Assembly (NCBI GenBank): GCA_900319035.1
Contig: ONMU01000007.1
Coordinates: forward strand, 1 to 50,956
Origin: an uncultured Bacteroidales bacterium
Lineage (GTDB): Bacteria; Bacteroidota; Bacteroidia; Bacteroidales; Paludibacteraceae
Length of the DNA stretch: 50,956 nt
Direction of reading: 5' to 3'
Below, piece by piece: positions 15,575-24,701 of the stretch. A program made the position numbers and the translations under genes. Position 1 is the first letter of the stretch. Every line of letters begins with the position of its first letter. Under the pieces are notes generated by a model. That model saw only the letters and a list, made by a program, of their open reading frames with translations, searched no databases and was not told the DNA's origin.

Positions 15575-17068
15575 TTATTCGAGGGGTTTGCCGTTCCAGA
15601 TGATGTTCTTGGTGTGCTTGAGAGTGTGCTCTTTGGCAGGGGTCAAGGTGCAATTCTGGAAAGTGATGTCCTCTGCGTAGTCCATCTTGATGCCTTCTTT
15701 GACGCCGTAGAAACTAACGCCATCGAAGAGCAGGTTATGAACGGGCAGACCTTTCAGACCAGTGATGTCCACTGCCGTTTGAGGGTTCACACAGCTGATG
15801 TTACGGAAGGTGAAATTGCTCCAATGGGGATAGAACTTCGTCTTGTCGTCACTATCGGTAGCGCCGCGTCCACCAGCAGAACGGTCTGCGTAACCGGATT
15901 GGAAGAAGATAGCCGCTTCGCGGATATTTTTCATAGTGATGTTGTAGCAATAGATGTCTTCACACCATCCTCCACGACCCGGAGCCGATTTGAAACGGCA
16001 ACCGATGTCGGTACCATCGAACATACAATCTTTGACGATGAGACGCTGCATACCACCGCAGAACTCCGAACCGATGACAAATCCACCGTGTGCGCGATAT
16101 ACGGTATCGTTGGTGATGAGGAAATCGCGTTGCGGACCAGCTTCTACACCTTTGTCTCCGACGCCGCCTTTCATACAGATACCATCGTCACCAGCGCTGA
16201 CATGACAACCGGCGATGAGGGCTACTTGTACGTTACCCGGGTCCATGGCGTCGCCGTTCTGTGCCCACCACGGACAATCGATGGTGACGTTCTCGATGAT
16301 GAGGTTCTGGATACGCGTCGGTACCAAGTGGAACTTCGGGCTGTTGCGAAGGGTGACACCCTCCACTACAACGTTCTTGGAGTCGGTGATGTTAACCAAG
16401 TGCGGACGCATTTTCTCTTGGATCTCAGCCGTTGCTGCGATATTGGGAATACCGAGTTCGGGATTGAGGTTGAAGGGATACCAGAGGCTATAGGTCTTGT
16501 CGTCCGGCTTGATGGTACCGCCGAGAGCGAGCGCTTCGTCCCAGAACTCGCCTGCTCCGCCTCGTTTGAGTTTCTTCTCTTTGATTGGACGCCAGATGAA
16601 GCCTTGACCGTCGATCACACCCTTACCGGTGATGCCCACGTTCTCGAGTTTGGAACCGTAGATGAGTGCGTGACATTTCTTACTTCCGTCTCGCAGGCTG
16701 TCATTTTTCTGAACGAATAACAATTTGTTCTCAGAGCCAAGGATAGTAGCGCCTTTGCTGAGGTGGAGATCAATATTACTGCGAAGTTGAATAGGACCTG
16801 TTTTCCACACTCCGCGCGGCACGATGACGTGTCCGCCGCCCTGTTTGGAAAGCTCTTTGATGGCTTTGTTGAAAGCCTCCGTACAATCGGTTTTTCCGTC
16901 TGGCACAGCGCCGTATTGGGCGATGTTGACCGAGGTAGACGGGAATTTCACCTCCTGCACGCGTTCGATCTCGATGGGCAGGTTGGTGTAATAATGGTCG
17001 TACTTACTTTGCGCGCTTGCGATGAGCGCTGCGCCCAGCAGGAGGGCGGAGAAGAAGATCTTTTTCAT
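15575..17068 (-). CDS. Glycoside hydrolase family 28 (polygalacturonase-like)
   Basis: This 497-residue secreted enzyme probably hydrolyses galacturonan chains. The signal peptide is residues 1-19 (ending ASA). The N-terminal part has YGAVPDGKTDCTEAFNKAI, typical of GH28. Active-site blocks are N271-GDAMD, the aspartate pair D294-D295 in SAGDDGICMK, H327-GG, and CRFKS near 360, the equivalent of the family's RIK. Its right-handed beta-helix would complement the pectate lyase at 10978. It runs opposite to the SusC operon and is separated from it by the REP/RAYT island, so it has its own transcription unit. Confidence 0.9.
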   Translation of the reverse strand: MKKIFFSALLLGAALIASAQSKYDHYYTNLPIEIERVQEVKFPSTSVNIAQYGAVPDGKTDCTEAFNKAIKELSKQGGGHVIVPRGVWKTGPIQLRSNIDLHLSKGATILGSENKLLFVQKNDSLRDGSKKCHALIYGSKLENVGITGKGVIDGQGFIWRPIKEKKLKRGGAGEFWDEALALGGTIKPDDKTYSLWYPFNLNPELGIPNIAATAEIQEKMRPHLVNITDSKNVVVEGVTLRNSPKFHLVPTRIQNLIIENVTIDCPWWAQNGDAMDPGNVQVALIAGCHVSAGDDGICMKGGVGDKGVEAGPQRDFLITNDTVYRAHGGFVIGSEFCGGMQRLIVKDCMFDGTDIGCRFKSAPGRGGWCEDIYCYNITMKNIREAAIFFQSGYADRSAGGRGATDSDDKTKFYPHWSNFTFRNISCVNPQTAVDITGLKGLPVHNLLFDGVSFYGVKEGIKMDYAEDITFQNCTLTPAKEHTLKHTKNIIWNGKPLE

Positions 17069-17093
17069 TGTATTATTGAGTTTTAGTTTTTTT

Positions 17094-17117
17094 CGGGATT
17101 ACGGGATTACGTAATTC
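17094..17117. repeat. 8-bp tandem repeat upstream of the GH28 gene
   Basis: CGGGATTA twice, then CGTAATTC, in the 61-nt gap between the GH28 and FAD oxidoreductase genes. Confidence 0.75.
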
Positions 17118-17129
17118 TTGTTGCAATAA

Positions 17130-18668
17130 TCATGCCAAGTCGGCTATTTTGAGGGCGGCATTGATGCCATCGAGTGCCGAGGAGGTGATACCTCCTGCGT
17201 ATCCGGCTCCTTCACCGCAGGGATATAGCCCGGGTGTGGAGATGGATTGAAGGGTCTCGGGATCACGAGGGATACGCACGGCGCTGCTACTTCGGCTCTC
17301 GACACCGAGGATGACAGCATCGTTGGTGAGGAAGCCCGGATATTTCTTGTCGAAGTCGCGGAAGCCCTGTTGGAGACGTTTGCCGATATGAGGCGGCAAC
17401 CACTGGTCGAGGCGTGAGGGGACGATACCCGGCAGGTAACTGCAGGCAGGCAGATCCTTGGAGGGGCGTCCTTCTACGAAGTCGAGTAGCCGTTGCGCTG
17501 GCGCAACGGCTGACCGCTGCGCTGTAGCCCGATCTCCATCCTTAGCGTGCATGAATGCACGCTGCTCTAACTTCTCCTGGTATTCGAGTCCGCGGAGCGG
17601 ATCGTTGCCCGGGATGTCTTCGGGATTGATCTGTACGACCATGCCGGAGTTGGCGAAAGGCGAGTTGCGGTGGGAAGCCGACATGCCGTTGACGACACAG
17701 GTGTCGGGTGTGCTACCCGCCGGAACGATGTGTCCGCCCGGACACATACAGAACGAATAGACCCCGCGTCCATCGACCTGCGTGACTAACGAATAAGAGG
17801 CGTTGCCGACGTAGTCAATGAGACCGGCTTCGCTGACAGACCGCTTCGCTGACAGATGATACATCAACTGGTTAATGAGTGCTTGCGGATGTTCAGCGCG
17901 TACGCCCATAGCGAACCCTTTCGTTTCAAGCGCTACGCATTCGGCGGCTAACATCCGATACGTATCGTGCGCCGAGTGACCGATTGCTAAAATAATAGGG
18001 GTAATTCCCTTTGTACATTGTACATGGTCCCTTTGTACTTGTTTGAGACTCGTGACACAAGTCTCAAACCTGATCTCACCGCCATGAGCAATGATACATT
18101 CGCGAATGTTTTTGATGATGGTCGGCAGTTTGTCGGAACCGATATGCGCGTGCGCTTCGTAGAGGACGGTGTCGGGGGCTCCGAAGAAATGGAAGAGCTC
18201 CATGACGCGCTGCATATTTCCACGTTTTTTGGAACGGGAGAAGAGTTTACCATCGGAGAACGTACCGGCTCCACCTTCACCGAAACAGTAGTTCGACTCG
18301 GGATTCAGACCCTCGTTTCGGTTCAGCAATGCGATATCTTTTTTCCTTTCACTTACTTCCTTTCCCCTTTCGTAAATGATGGGTTTGATGCCATGTTCGA
18401 TGAGGGTGAGGGCAGCAAAGAGTCCTGCGGGACCTGCACCGATGATGACAGCCTCCCGTTTGGCATGATGTACATCTTGGAAGACAGGCGGCTCATAGAG
18501 CGGGATCGGCGCATCTTTGGCAATGGGGTTGCCTTGATCATCCGTAAGAACAGTAAGATGCACGCGCAAATCTCGCTGCCGTGCATCTACTGAACGTTTC
18601 ACTACCCGCCATTTCTGCGCCGCTTCGTGCGCTTCGCGCGGGGACAATATGTATTGCTTATTTTCCAA
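17130..18668 (-). CDS. FAD-dependent oxidoreductase (COG2509-type)
   Basis: This 512-residue protein belongs to the large family of uncharacterised FAD dehydrogenases. The N-terminal LKRSxDAR-like stretch ([13 protein letters not shown]) is followed by the dinucleotide fold G77-AGPAG-L, then [20 protein letters not shown] and a C-terminal [13 protein letters not shown] for FAD. The start is a TTG overlapping recA by 11 nt; no ATG lies near. Three places look like in-frame insertions: repeat words at about 208-222, a duplicated GCTTCGCTGACAG at 17829-17858, and two palindromes at 17488-17563. The flanking conserved motifs (QRAF, APAQRL) are intact, so the enzyme is probably active. Confidence 0.85.
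   Translation of the reverse strand: MENKQYILSPREAHEAAQKWRVVKRSVDARQRDLRVHLTVLTDDQGNPIAKDAPIPLYEPPVFQDVHHAKREAVIIGAGPAGLFAALTLIEHGIKPIIYERGKEVSERKKDIALLNRNEGLNPESNYCFGEGGAGTFSDGKLFSRSKKRGNMQRVMELFHFFGAPDTVLYEAHAHIGSDKLPTIIKNIRECIIAHGGEIRFETCVTSLKQVQRDHVQCTKGITPIILAIGHSAHDTYRMLAAECVALETKGFAMGVRAEHPQALINQLMYHLSAKRSVSEAGLIDYVGNASYSLVTQVDGRGVYSFCMCPGGHIVPAGSTPDTCVVNGMSASHRNSPFANSGMVVQINPEDIPGNDPLRGLEYQEKLEQRAFMHAKDGDRATAQRSAVAPAQRLLDFVEGRPSKDLPACSYLPGIVPSRLDQWLPPHIGKRLQQGFRDFDKKYPGFLTNDAVILGVESRSSSAVRIPRDPETLQSISTPGLYPCGEGAGYAGGITSSALDGINAALKIADLA
17488..17511. repeat. 11-bp-arm palindrome inside the FAD oxidoreductase gene
   Basis: AGCCGTTGCGC-TG-GCGCAACGGCT, perfect arms with a 2-nt loop, in frame (part of SAVAPAQRL). 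It has the same architecture as the REP copies, with different sequence. Confidence 0.8.
17544..17563. repeat. REP palindrome copy 7 (inside FAD oxidoreductase gene)
   Basis: AGCGTGCAT-GA-ATGCACGCT differs from the consensus only by compensated changes in the outer arms and by the loop. It is in frame and encodes RAFMHA at residues 370-375. It lies 2 kb from the RAYT gene. Confidence 0.85.
18007..18068. repeat. In-frame heptamer words plus inverted repeat inside FAD gene
   Basis: Units CTTTGTA, CATTGTA, CATGGTCC, CTTTGTA are followed by a 9-bp inverted repeat TTTGAGACT (18042-18050) and AGTCTCAAA (18060-18068). All are in frame (residues about 201-221). Confidence 0.75.
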
Positions 18669-19698
18669 TTTTCGAAAGGACGTTCTCCAGACCCATTTCT
18701 TTTACTTGCTCGCTGATCTTAGCTTCGAGTTCTTCGCACAAGTCGGGATTGTCGTTGAGGACTTCTTTGACCTTATCGCGTCCTTGACCAAGTTTGGTGT
18801 CTCCGTATGAGAAGAACGAACCGCTCTTCTTGATGACCTCGGTAGCAACTGCGAAATCCAAGATCTCACCGATGCGCGAGATACCTTCGTTGAACATGAG
18901 GTCGAACTCGGCTTTCTTGAACGGAGGAGCCACTTTGTTTTTCACCACTTTGACGCGCACTTGGTTACCCTTGATCTGCTCGCCGTCTTTGATCTGACCC
19001 GTCTTGCGGATGTCGAGACGTACCGAGGCGTAGAACTTGAGGGCGTTACCGCCGGTGGTTGTCTCGGGGTTTCCGAACATGACGCCGATCTTCTCGCGCA
19101 GCTGGTTGATGAAGATGACGGTGGTACCTGTTTTGTTGACGGAAGCAGTCATCTTACGCAGCGCCTGCGACATCAGACGTGCTTGCAGTCCCACTTTGTT
19201 ATCGCCCATATCGCCGGCAATCTCCGCTTTCGGGGTGAGGGCAGCGACCGAGTCAATGACGATGAGATCCACTGCTGCCGAGCGGATGAGTTCGTCTGCG
19301 ATGTCCAGTGCCTGCTCGCCGCTATCAGGCTGAGAGATCAGCAGTTCGGCGATGTTGACACCGAGTTTCTCTGCATAAAAACGGTCGAAGGCGTGCTCGG
19401 CGTCGATGATAGCGGCGATGCCGCCTTGTTTTTGTACTTCCGCCATCGCGTGAATAGCGAGGGTCGTTTTACCGGACGACTCGGGACCATAGATCTCGAT
19501 AATACGTCCTTTGGGGTAACCGCCAACGCCGAGGGCGTAGTTCAGACCCAGACTGCCGGTGGGGATCACGGGTACGTTCTCGATATTCTCGTCGCCCAGT
19601 TTCATGATGGCGCCTTTGCCGTAGTTCTTGTCAATCTTAGCCATCGCTGCCTGCAGCGCTTTCAGTTTCTCTGCATTCGGTGCTTGTTTTTCTGCCAT
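18658..19698 (-). CDS. recA: Recombinase A
   Basis: This 346-residue ATPase drives homologous recombination and the SOS response. It shows the P-loop GPESSGKTT (71-79), the DNA-binding loop region [19 protein letters not shown], the [17 protein letters not shown] motif and the [17 protein letters not shown] block. Length and sequence are typical. No LexA-type box is obvious upstream. The end overlaps the TTG start of the FAD oxidoreductase gene, so the two are translated together. Confidence 0.98.
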   Translation of the reverse strand: MAEKQAPNAEKLKALQAAMAKIDKNYGKGAIMKLGDENIENVPVIPTGSLGLNYALGVGGYPKGRIIEIYGPESSGKTTLAIHAMAEVQKQGGIAAIIDAEHAFDRFYAEKLGVNIAELLISQPDSGEQALDIADELIRSAAVDLIVIDSVAALTPKAEIAGDMGDNKVGLQARLMSQALRKMTASVNKTGTTVIFINQLREKIGVMFGNPETTTGGNALKFYASVRLDIRKTGQIKDGEQIKGNQVRVKVVKNKVAPPFKKAEFDLMFNEGISRIGEILDFAVATEVIKKSGSFFSYGDTKLGQGRDKVKEVLNDNPDLCEELEAKISEQVKEMGLENVLSKIGK

Positions 19699-19719
19699 AA
19701 TATTGTAGTTTTAAATTTT

Positions 19720-19751
19720 CGTAATGACGTAATTACGTATTAACGTAATAT
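19720..19751. repeat. 8-bp tandem repeat in the recA leader
   Basis: CGTAATGA, CGTAATTA, CGTATTAA, CGTAATAT: four units between the recA promoter and the start codon, so they are transcribed as part of the 5' leader. Confidence 0.85.
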
Positions 19752-19757
19752 CGACTG

Positions 19758-19788
19758 CAAAGGTACAAAAAAAAAAGCACATGTGCAA
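19758..19788 (-). promoter_or_regulatory. recA promoter
   Basis: On the minus strand TACCTTTG (19758-19765) follows TTG (19786-19788) with a 20-nt spacer. The -33 element lies in the loop of the nth terminator hairpin, so the two signals are interleaved. Confidence 0.75.
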
Positions 19789-19798
19789 GAGATGTGCT
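19776..19798. terminator. Terminator hairpin of nth
   Basis: AGCACAT (19776-19782) and ATGTGCT (19792-19798) form the stem. An A-tract precedes it and a T-tract follows on the plus strand, so it may work in both directions. It overlaps the nth stop codon. Confidence 0.6.
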
Positions 19799-20432
19799 AT
19801 TTTTTTGAAAAAAATCTGCAATATTCCCTCAATCCGCATTGTTCGCATTTGGGTTTGCGGGCTTGGCAGATGTAACGTCCGTGCAGAAGGAGCCAGTGGT
19901 GGGCTTTGGGAATGATGTCGGCAGGGATGTATTTGACCAACTGACGCTCAGTCTGGAGCGGGTTCTTGCTGTTAGTGGTCAGACCGAGCCGTTCGCTGAC
20001 ACGGAAGATGTGCGTGTCCACCGCCATGGTGGGTTGATTCCAGATGACCGCGCAGACTACGTTCGCCGTTTTGCGTCCAACGCCTTGGAGGGTTTGAAGA
20101 TCATCGATGTTATCGGGCACGATACCTTGGAAAGCGGAGACGAGACGTTGTGCCATTTGAACGAGGTGTTCGGCTTTGGAACGGGGATAACTGACCGATT
20201 TGATGTATTCGAAGACCTCATCGGAGGTGGCTTCGGCCAAGGTTTCGGGTGTGGGGTACGCTGCAAAGAGGGCAGGGGTGACCATGTTCACCCGTTTGTC
20301 GGTGCATTGGGCGGAGAGCATCACCGCCACAAGGCACTGGAAGGGATTTGTGAAGTTTAACTCACTCTCCGCTACCGGCATGTTGGCTTCAAACCAACTG
20401 AGAATATGTGCAAACCTATCTGATATACGCAT
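19797..20432 (-). CDS. nth: Endonuclease III
   Basis: This 211-residue base-excision repair glycosylase/lyase removes oxidised pyrimidines. It has the helix-hairpin-helix LQGVGRKTANVV (about 113-124) with the catalytic lysine, the catalytic aspartate in AVDTHIFRV, and a C-terminal iron-sulfur cluster motif of four cysteines spaced C-x6-C-x2-C-x5-C. It overlaps the DUF4924 gene by 17 nt and probably shares its operon. Confidence 0.96.
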   Translation of the reverse strand: MRISDRFAHILSWFEANMPVAESELNFTNPFQCLVAVMLSAQCTDKRVNMVTPALFAAYPTPETLAEATSDEVFEYIKSVSYPRSKAEHLVQMAQRLVSAFQGIVPDNIDDLQTLQGVGRKTANVVCAVIWNQPTMAVDTHIFRVSERLGLTTNSKNPLQTERQLVKYIPADIIPKAHHWLLLHGRYICQARKPKCEQCGLREYCRFFSKK

Positions 20433-20862
20433 TGCTTAGGAATCGGAGTACTTTGGTCGCTTGCTGCTGAACTGACGCGGTCTCGGGTGAAACGGGACGT
20501 TTCTGCAGATGGAGCAACATGATCTGGTAGAGCAGGGTGAAGCAGGCTTCAAGATCGCTCATCGTAGGACGGTCGGTTTTTGCCTTGAGGAGGTTGAGGG
20601 AGGGTTGCAGACGAATGATCGAGGCGCGGTACATAGCGTCTTCGTCCAAGAGCTGCGCGTGCAGTTCCTCCAGTTCGTTCAGGGCATTGTTGGCCAAAGC
20701 CAGATGTCCGCCGTTCATGATTCCCTCACGGTGCATCATCTCGTTGAGTTCATGCAACTCCGGCGTCGCGTCCGCGTTCTGCGGAAAAGCACGCAAGTAG
20801 TCCTCCATCTGCCAAAGATAGAGGATGTATTCAGCGATATTTTCTTTTTTACTCTTCATCAT
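20416..20862 (-). CDS. DUF4924 family protein
   Basis: This 148-residue soluble, mostly helical protein has the pattern ENIAEYILYLWQMEDYLRA at the N-terminus and EMMHREGIMNGGHL in the middle, which I recognise as the Bacteroidota DUF4924 family. Its function is unknown. The frame opens with a TTG at 20871, but ATG codons at 20862 and 20859 are better starts and limit overlap with the upstream S4 gene to about 14 nt. Confidence 0.85.
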   Translation of the reverse strand: MMKSKKENIAEYILYLWQMEDYLRAFPQNADATPELHELNEMMHREGIMNGGHLALANNALNELEELHAQLLDEDAMYRASIIRLQPSLNLLKAKTDRPTMSDLEACFTLLYQIMLLHLQKRPVSPETASVQQQATKVLRFLSNAYIR

Positions 20863-21259
20863 CAAAATCAATGTCGTCTAAGTAATTATCACTCATGAAG
20901 GTCTCGATGTCTCGTCGGTCTTTCTTGGTCGGACGACCAGTGCCTCTGTCGCGTCCGCCGTTTCCGGCAAGGCGCGCGAGTTCGAGGATCTCCAGTTGCG
21001 CAGGGCTTGTGCAATCCTGCATGTATTCGGGCACCAGTTTGGCACCGAGGCGGTTCTCGGAGAGTTGGAGTACCTTATAGGTGTACGTGACGGGTCCTTT
21101 GCGGACGTTGAAGATGTCGCCCACATGGAACGAACGGCTCGGCTTGAGTTGCACGCCGTTGATAGAGACGCGTCCGTTCTTACAAGCGTCGGCGGCGATG
21201 GAACGTGTCTTATAGATACGCATCGCCCAGAGGTATTTATCTACGCGAACTTCACTCAT
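20849..21259 (-). CDS. S4-domain RNA-binding protein (Hsp15-like)
   Basis: This 136-residue protein has an S4 RNA-binding domain at residues 4-65 (VRVDKYLWAMRIYKTRSIAADACKNGRVSING). A basic region with GRPTKKDRRDIE follows, and the tail is acidic (DDIDFDDEE). Related proteins (HslR/Hsp15) rescue stalled 50S subunits carrying nascent chains; that role is inferred here. It overlaps the next gene upstream by 8 nt and lies in a tightly packed operon. Confidence 0.9.
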   Translation of the reverse strand: MSEVRVDKYLWAMRIYKTRSIAADACKNGRVSINGVQLKPSRSFHVGDIFNVRKGPVTYTYKVLQLSENRLGAKLVPEYMQDCTSPAQLEILELARLAGNGGRDRGTGRPTKKDRRDIETFMSDNYLDDIDFDDEE

Positions 21260-23183
21260 GTGTCAATTGATTTGTCACCATTCGGTGGATATACTGTTGG
21301 ATATACGCTTTCAGGTAATCGGTCATCTCGGTCGGTGCCTGTTCGGTCGGGAGCGGATGTTGGAGCAGCGTGTCGGTTCGGTAGGCATAGAGAGACGTCA
21401 CCTCTTTGCCGTCAAACTGCATGAGCAGACTGTCGCTCATGATCTGGAAAACCGGATTGTTGTAACAAACGGCGTAGTTATGTTGCTTATGGGTAGTGAG
21501 CGCATCCTCGCCGAAGGCGAAATAGGGCTTTTGGTACCCCGTGAAACCTAAGACAGAGGGCATAATATCCGTTTGGCTGACGATGTCGGTTCGTTGTTCC
21601 GCAGGCAGGTGAGCCGGACAGAAGAATGCCACCGGTACGCGGTATTGACCGAGTGCGTTTGTGTACGCAGGGGTACAGAGTTGGTTTGTATGATCGGCGG
21701 TGATGACAAACAGCGTGTTCTCGAACCAAGGCTGCGTGCCGGCATATTCGAAGAACCGGCGGATAGCGAGATCGCTGTAACCGATACACTGGTGAAGCGG
21801 TTGAGAACCTTGCGGGAAAACGCCTTCGTAGCGTTCGGGCACTTTGAAGGGATGATGGCTCGAAGCGGTGAAGACTGCCGTCATGAAAGGCTCGGTCATC
21901 GTGCTCATCGTGTGAGCGTAGAACTGCAGGAACTCTTCGTCCCAGATCGCCCAAGTACCATCAAAATCGCGATTAGCGTTCGGGTATTCGTCCATACCGT
22001 AATACTTGTCAAACCCGGCACTACGGGCGTATGCCTGAAAGCCCATCGAGCCGTTGGGAGCGCCATGGAAGAAAGCTGTGGTGTAGCCTTCGTTGCCCAA
22101 ACAGTCGGCAATAGAAGAGACGGCGTTGGTGGAATAGGGGGTGACAATATAGGGGTTGATCAACATCGGAATAGACGAGAGCACCGAAGGCATCGCGTCA
22201 ATCGACTTGCGACCGGAAGCGAAAGAGTAACGCCACGTCACACTTTGCGCCAAGAGCGAATCCAAGAAAGGCGTGTAGCCTCTTCCTTCGTTGTAAAAAC
22301 CGATGTGCTCCGCCGCGAACGACTCCAAGATGAAGACGACGACATTGAGTTTCTGAGTCTTGGGTTCAGAGGACTGTGTATGCCAAGGAGTCATGATCTG
22401 CGCTACTTCGTCCTCCGCAAAATAATGCGGATCGGTATAAGTGCTTCCTTCGGAAGAACGCATGATGCAGAACGGGGTGTTGAGAACGAGCATGGTCTCC
22501 TGCGGTCTGTCGGTGTATTGCAGGGCGTTGCTGAGCGTGATAGGACGGGTGTATTTGCCGAATCCGCCTCGGATGCCGATCACAATAAAATATGTGCTCA
22601 CCACAAAAAGCAACACCTCAACGGGGTAGTATATCCATGGACGCGAAGCGATTCGGGAGTCGCTTACGGGGAAATGCGATTTGCGGAAGAGGCACACTAA
22701 CCCTGCCATGAGAAGCAATGCAAAGAGGGTCACGTACCAGTATTGCACAGCGCCTTGCAAAAAGACCGAGAGCAGGTTTCCGTCATTCTGGAACTCATCG
22801 AAGAACGTGATGGTGGTACGTCGGTCGGTGAACCGCACATACACCATGTCGGCACAGTTGACGGCAATACCGATCCAATTAGGTACCAAGAAGAACCACT
22901 TGGCAACCGATTGATAAACAGCGTTTTGTCTCCATCTCATCGGAAGCGGCAGCAACGCTAAAAGTAGATAGACCGAACTCAGATAGAGGATAGCCGTCAG
23001 GTCAAAGCGCATACCGCCAAGTACCATCTCCCATAGATGAGCCGCCGTCACGTTCGGAAAGAGATCCGGACTCGTTAGGAAGAAAAAAAGGCGTGACAGC
23101 GTATAAGCCGCCATCACTATCAGAAGATTACAAGCTGCACAAACCCAAGGGTGATTTGCTATGTGAGATTTGAGATTCGACAT
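21252..23183 (-). CDS. LTA-synthase-like membrane sulfatase-fold protein
   Basis: This 643-residue inner-membrane protein has about five N-terminal membrane helices (to about residue 215) and an extracellular alkaline-phosphatase-superfamily domain of the LtaS type. That domain starts with LNVVVFILESFAAEHIG (metal-binding Glu). It continues with SGRKSIDAMPS, whose serine is the likely nucleophile, and FVITADHTNQ (metal-binding Asp-His). In Bacteroidota such enzymes probably transfer phospho-head-groups to envelope glycans or lipids; the substrate is unknown. The first codons (MSNLKSH) are encoded by two 7-bp TGAGATT words (reverse strand, 23163-23176). Confidence 0.88.
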   Translation of the reverse strand: MSNLKSHIANHPWVCAACNLLIVMAAYTLSRLFFFLTSPDLFPNVTAAHLWEMVLGGMRFDLTAILYLSSVYLLLALLPLPMRWRQNAVYQSVAKWFFLVPNWIGIAVNCADMVYVRFTDRRTTITFFDEFQNDGNLLSVFLQGAVQYWYVTLFALLLMAGLVCLFRKSHFPVSDSRIASRPWIYYPVEVLLFVVSTYFIVIGIRGGFGKYTRPITLSNALQYTDRPQETMLVLNTPFCIMRSSEGSTYTDPHYFAEDEVAQIMTPWHTQSSEPKTQKLNVVVFILESFAAEHIGFYNEGRGYTPFLDSLLAQSVTWRYSFASGRKSIDAMPSVLSSIPMLINPYIVTPYSTNAVSSIADCLGNEGYTTAFFHGAPNGSMGFQAYARSAGFDKYYGMDEYPNANRDFDGTWAIWDEEFLQFYAHTMSTMTEPFMTAVFTASSHHPFKVPERYEGVFPQGSQPLHQCIGYSDLAIRRFFEYAGTQPWFENTLFVITADHTNQLCTPAYTNALGQYRVPVAFFCPAHLPAEQRTDIVSQTDIMPSVLGFTGYQKPYFAFGEDALTTHKQHNYAVCYNNPVFQIMSDSLLMQFDGKEVTSLYAYRTDTLLQHPLPTEQAPTEMTDYLKAYIQQYIHRMVTNQLTHE

Positions 23184-23193
23184 ATGAGAAAGG

Positions 23194-23757
23194 TCATTTA
23201 TTGTTGAACTGATTCATCGTGCGATCGATGCCTTGCAGGCAGAAGGAAGGGATGATCTCGGTGGTCACTTTCAGACGCTCGTCGATCTTTTTCTTCTCCT
23301 CGTCGGTCCATTCTCCCAAGACGAAATTGATCTGCGCACCGCGTGTGTACTCGTTTCCGATGCCGAACCGTACGCGTGCATACGCGTCCGTTCCTAATAC
23401 GGATTGTATGTTACCGAGTCCGTTGTGTCCGCCGTTGGATCCCTGTTTGCGGATACGTATCGTACCGAAAGGCAGATTGAGGTCATCCACCAGAACGAGC
23501 ATGTTCTCCACCGGGATTTTCTCCTGTTGGAGCCAGTAGCGCACGGCATTGCCGGAGAGGTTCATATAGGTGGAGGGTTTGAGCAAGACCATCTCCGCGT
23601 TCTTCACGCGACATTTGGCTACAAAGCCGTACCGCTTGTCCTGCCAAGTGGCATTAACCGATGCAGCGAAAGCGTCGATCATCATGAAACCGATGTTATG
23701 ACGAGTACCGGCGTACTCATCGCCGATATTTCCAAGTCCGACAATAAGGAATTTCAC
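23194..23757 (-). CDS. pth: Peptidyl-tRNA hydrolase
   Basis: This 187-residue enzyme releases tRNA from peptidyl-tRNA that drops off the ribosome. It contains [18 protein letters not shown] with the catalytic histidine, [10 protein letters not shown], the aspartate in [10 protein letters not shown], and GGHNGLGNI. The start codon is GTG. It lies between the L25 and LTA-synthase-like genes on the same strand, and its pairing with L25 is common in bacteria. Confidence 0.97.
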   Translation of the reverse strand: MKFLIVGLGNIGDEYAGTRHNIGFMMIDAFAASVNATWQDKRYGFVAKCRVKNAEMVLLKPSTYMNLSGNAVRYWLQQEKIPVENMLVLVDDLNLPFGTIRIRKQGSNGGHNGLGNIQSVLGTDAYARVRFGIGNEYTRGAQINFVLGEWTDEEKKKIDERLKVTTEIIPSFCLQGIDRTMNQFNNK

Positions 23758-23763
23758 GTATAC

Positions 23764-23791
23764 TAAAAATTAAAAATTACGAATTAAAAAT
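23764..23791. repeat. Heptamer tandem repeat (TAAAAAT type)
   Basis: TAAAAAT, TAAAAAT, TACGAAT, TAAAAAT between the L25 and pth genes. A GC-rich hairpin region and a small GTCAC-TTA-GTGAC palindrome (23831-23843) follow towards L25 and may terminate transcription. Confidence 0.8.
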
Positions 23792-23849
23792 GAGAGGCGG
23801 GGCGTTTAACGCCTCGCCCCTTTGTACTTCGTCACTTAGTGACTTCTCA

Positions 23850-24407
23850 TTAGCCTTGCTTGCTCTGACGAGTAGCTTTTACCTCAGCAACGCAAGCGTC
23901 AGCCGGGTTGACAAATTTCAGACCCTCGATCTTCACGTCAGCAACGGCGATCTTCTTACCCAGACCAAGCTCGGTAACGTCGATGTTGATGCGATCCGGG
24001 AATGCGGTGTAGATACCCTGAACTTTGAGTTTGCGCATGTTCTGAACCAGTTTACCACCGGCTTTAACACCCTCAGCGAGACCGTTCAGCTGAACAGGGA
24101 TCTCTACTACAACCGGCTTCTTCTCGTCCACTGCGAGGAAGTCAATATGCAGCGTTTTGCCGTCAATCGGGTGGAACTGCAACTCTTTAACGATAGCTTT
24201 GGTCTTGGTGTCACCGATGGTCAGATCAACAATCTGGGTGTCCGGGCTGTAGATGAGCTTGCGGACGTCAGCTGCTGTTACTGTGAAGGTGGCGTTCAGA
24301 CCACAACCGTAGATGTTGCAAGGAATCAATTCCTCTGCGCGAAGAGCCTTAGCGGCCTTCTTACCGTACTCGCTACGCGGAGTACCTACTAATGCGAATT
24401 CTTTCAT
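23850..24407 (-). CDS. rplY: 50S ribosomal protein L25/general stress protein Ctc
   Basis: This 185-residue protein binds 5S rRNA. The N-terminal L25 domain (KEFALVGTPRSEYGKKAAKALRA, then IPCNIYG) is followed by the C-terminal beta-domain of the longer Ctc/TL5 type (VVVEIPVQLNGLAEGVKAGG). It is encoded immediately downstream of tRNA-Gln and upstream of pth. Confidence 0.95.
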   Translation of the reverse strand: MKEFALVGTPRSEYGKKAAKALRAEELIPCNIYGCGLNATFTVTAADVRKLIYSPDTQIVDLTIGDTKTKAIVKELQFHPIDGKTLHIDFLAVDEKKPVVVEIPVQLNGLAEGVKAGGKLVQNMRKLKVQGIYTAFPDRINIDVTELGLGKKIAVADVKIEGLKFVNPADACVAEVKATRQSKQG

Positions 24408-24489
24408 TTTTTAATTTGTGTTACTCAATATGGGGCAGTAGTTGTTAATTGTCGTGAGGCTGCCCGTATCCCATCACACGTACCCCTTT

Positions 24490-24540
24490 TTACTAAATGC
24501 CCTCCCTTGTGGGGAGGGGCAGGGAGGGGTTTACCCTTGA
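24490..24540. repeat. GC-rich palindromic element between tRNA-Gln and L25
   Basis: A CCCTCCC-TTGT-GGGGAGGG type inverted repeat is followed by a CAGGGAGGGG direct copy. This is an isolated C/G-rich patch in an A/T-rich gap. It may be a terminator after the tRNA or a short dispersed repeat. Confidence 0.55.
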
Positions 24541-24541
24541 G

Positions 24542-24612
24542 TTGTCCACCGAGGAGTCGAACCTCGCTTCTCGGAACCAAAATCCGGTGTAATACCGATA
24601 TACGAGTGGACA
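24542..24612 (-). tRNA. tRNA-Gln (anticodon TTG)
   Basis: The minus strand folds as a cloverleaf. The acceptor is TGTCCAC against GTGGACA, and the D-loop contains GG. The anticodon loop is TTTTGGT, giving anticodon TTG at positions 34-36. The T-arm is CGAGG-TTCGACT-CCTCG. The anticodon stem has one mismatched top pair. CCA is not encoded and the discriminator base is A. Confidence 0.88.
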
Positions 24613-24630
24613 GCACTTTCAAAAAAGCGT

Positions 24631-24663
24631 GCAAAATTACAACAAATTTTTGACATGACCAAA
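24631..24663 (-). promoter_or_regulatory. Promoter of tRNA-Gln
   Basis: On the minus strand TTTG (24660-24663), a 20-nt spacer and TAATTTTG (24632-24639) fit the Bacteroidota promoter exactly. Transcription would start about 10 nt before the tRNA. Confidence 0.75.
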
Positions 24664-24701
24664 TTTTTTGTAATAATTTTGCACTTTTTATGCTTTTTTT
24701 C

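Noticed and set aside
15470-16720. 416-codon plus-strand frame across the RAYT start and GH28 gene
   Set aside because: It spans two well-supported genes on the other strand and shows no family motif.
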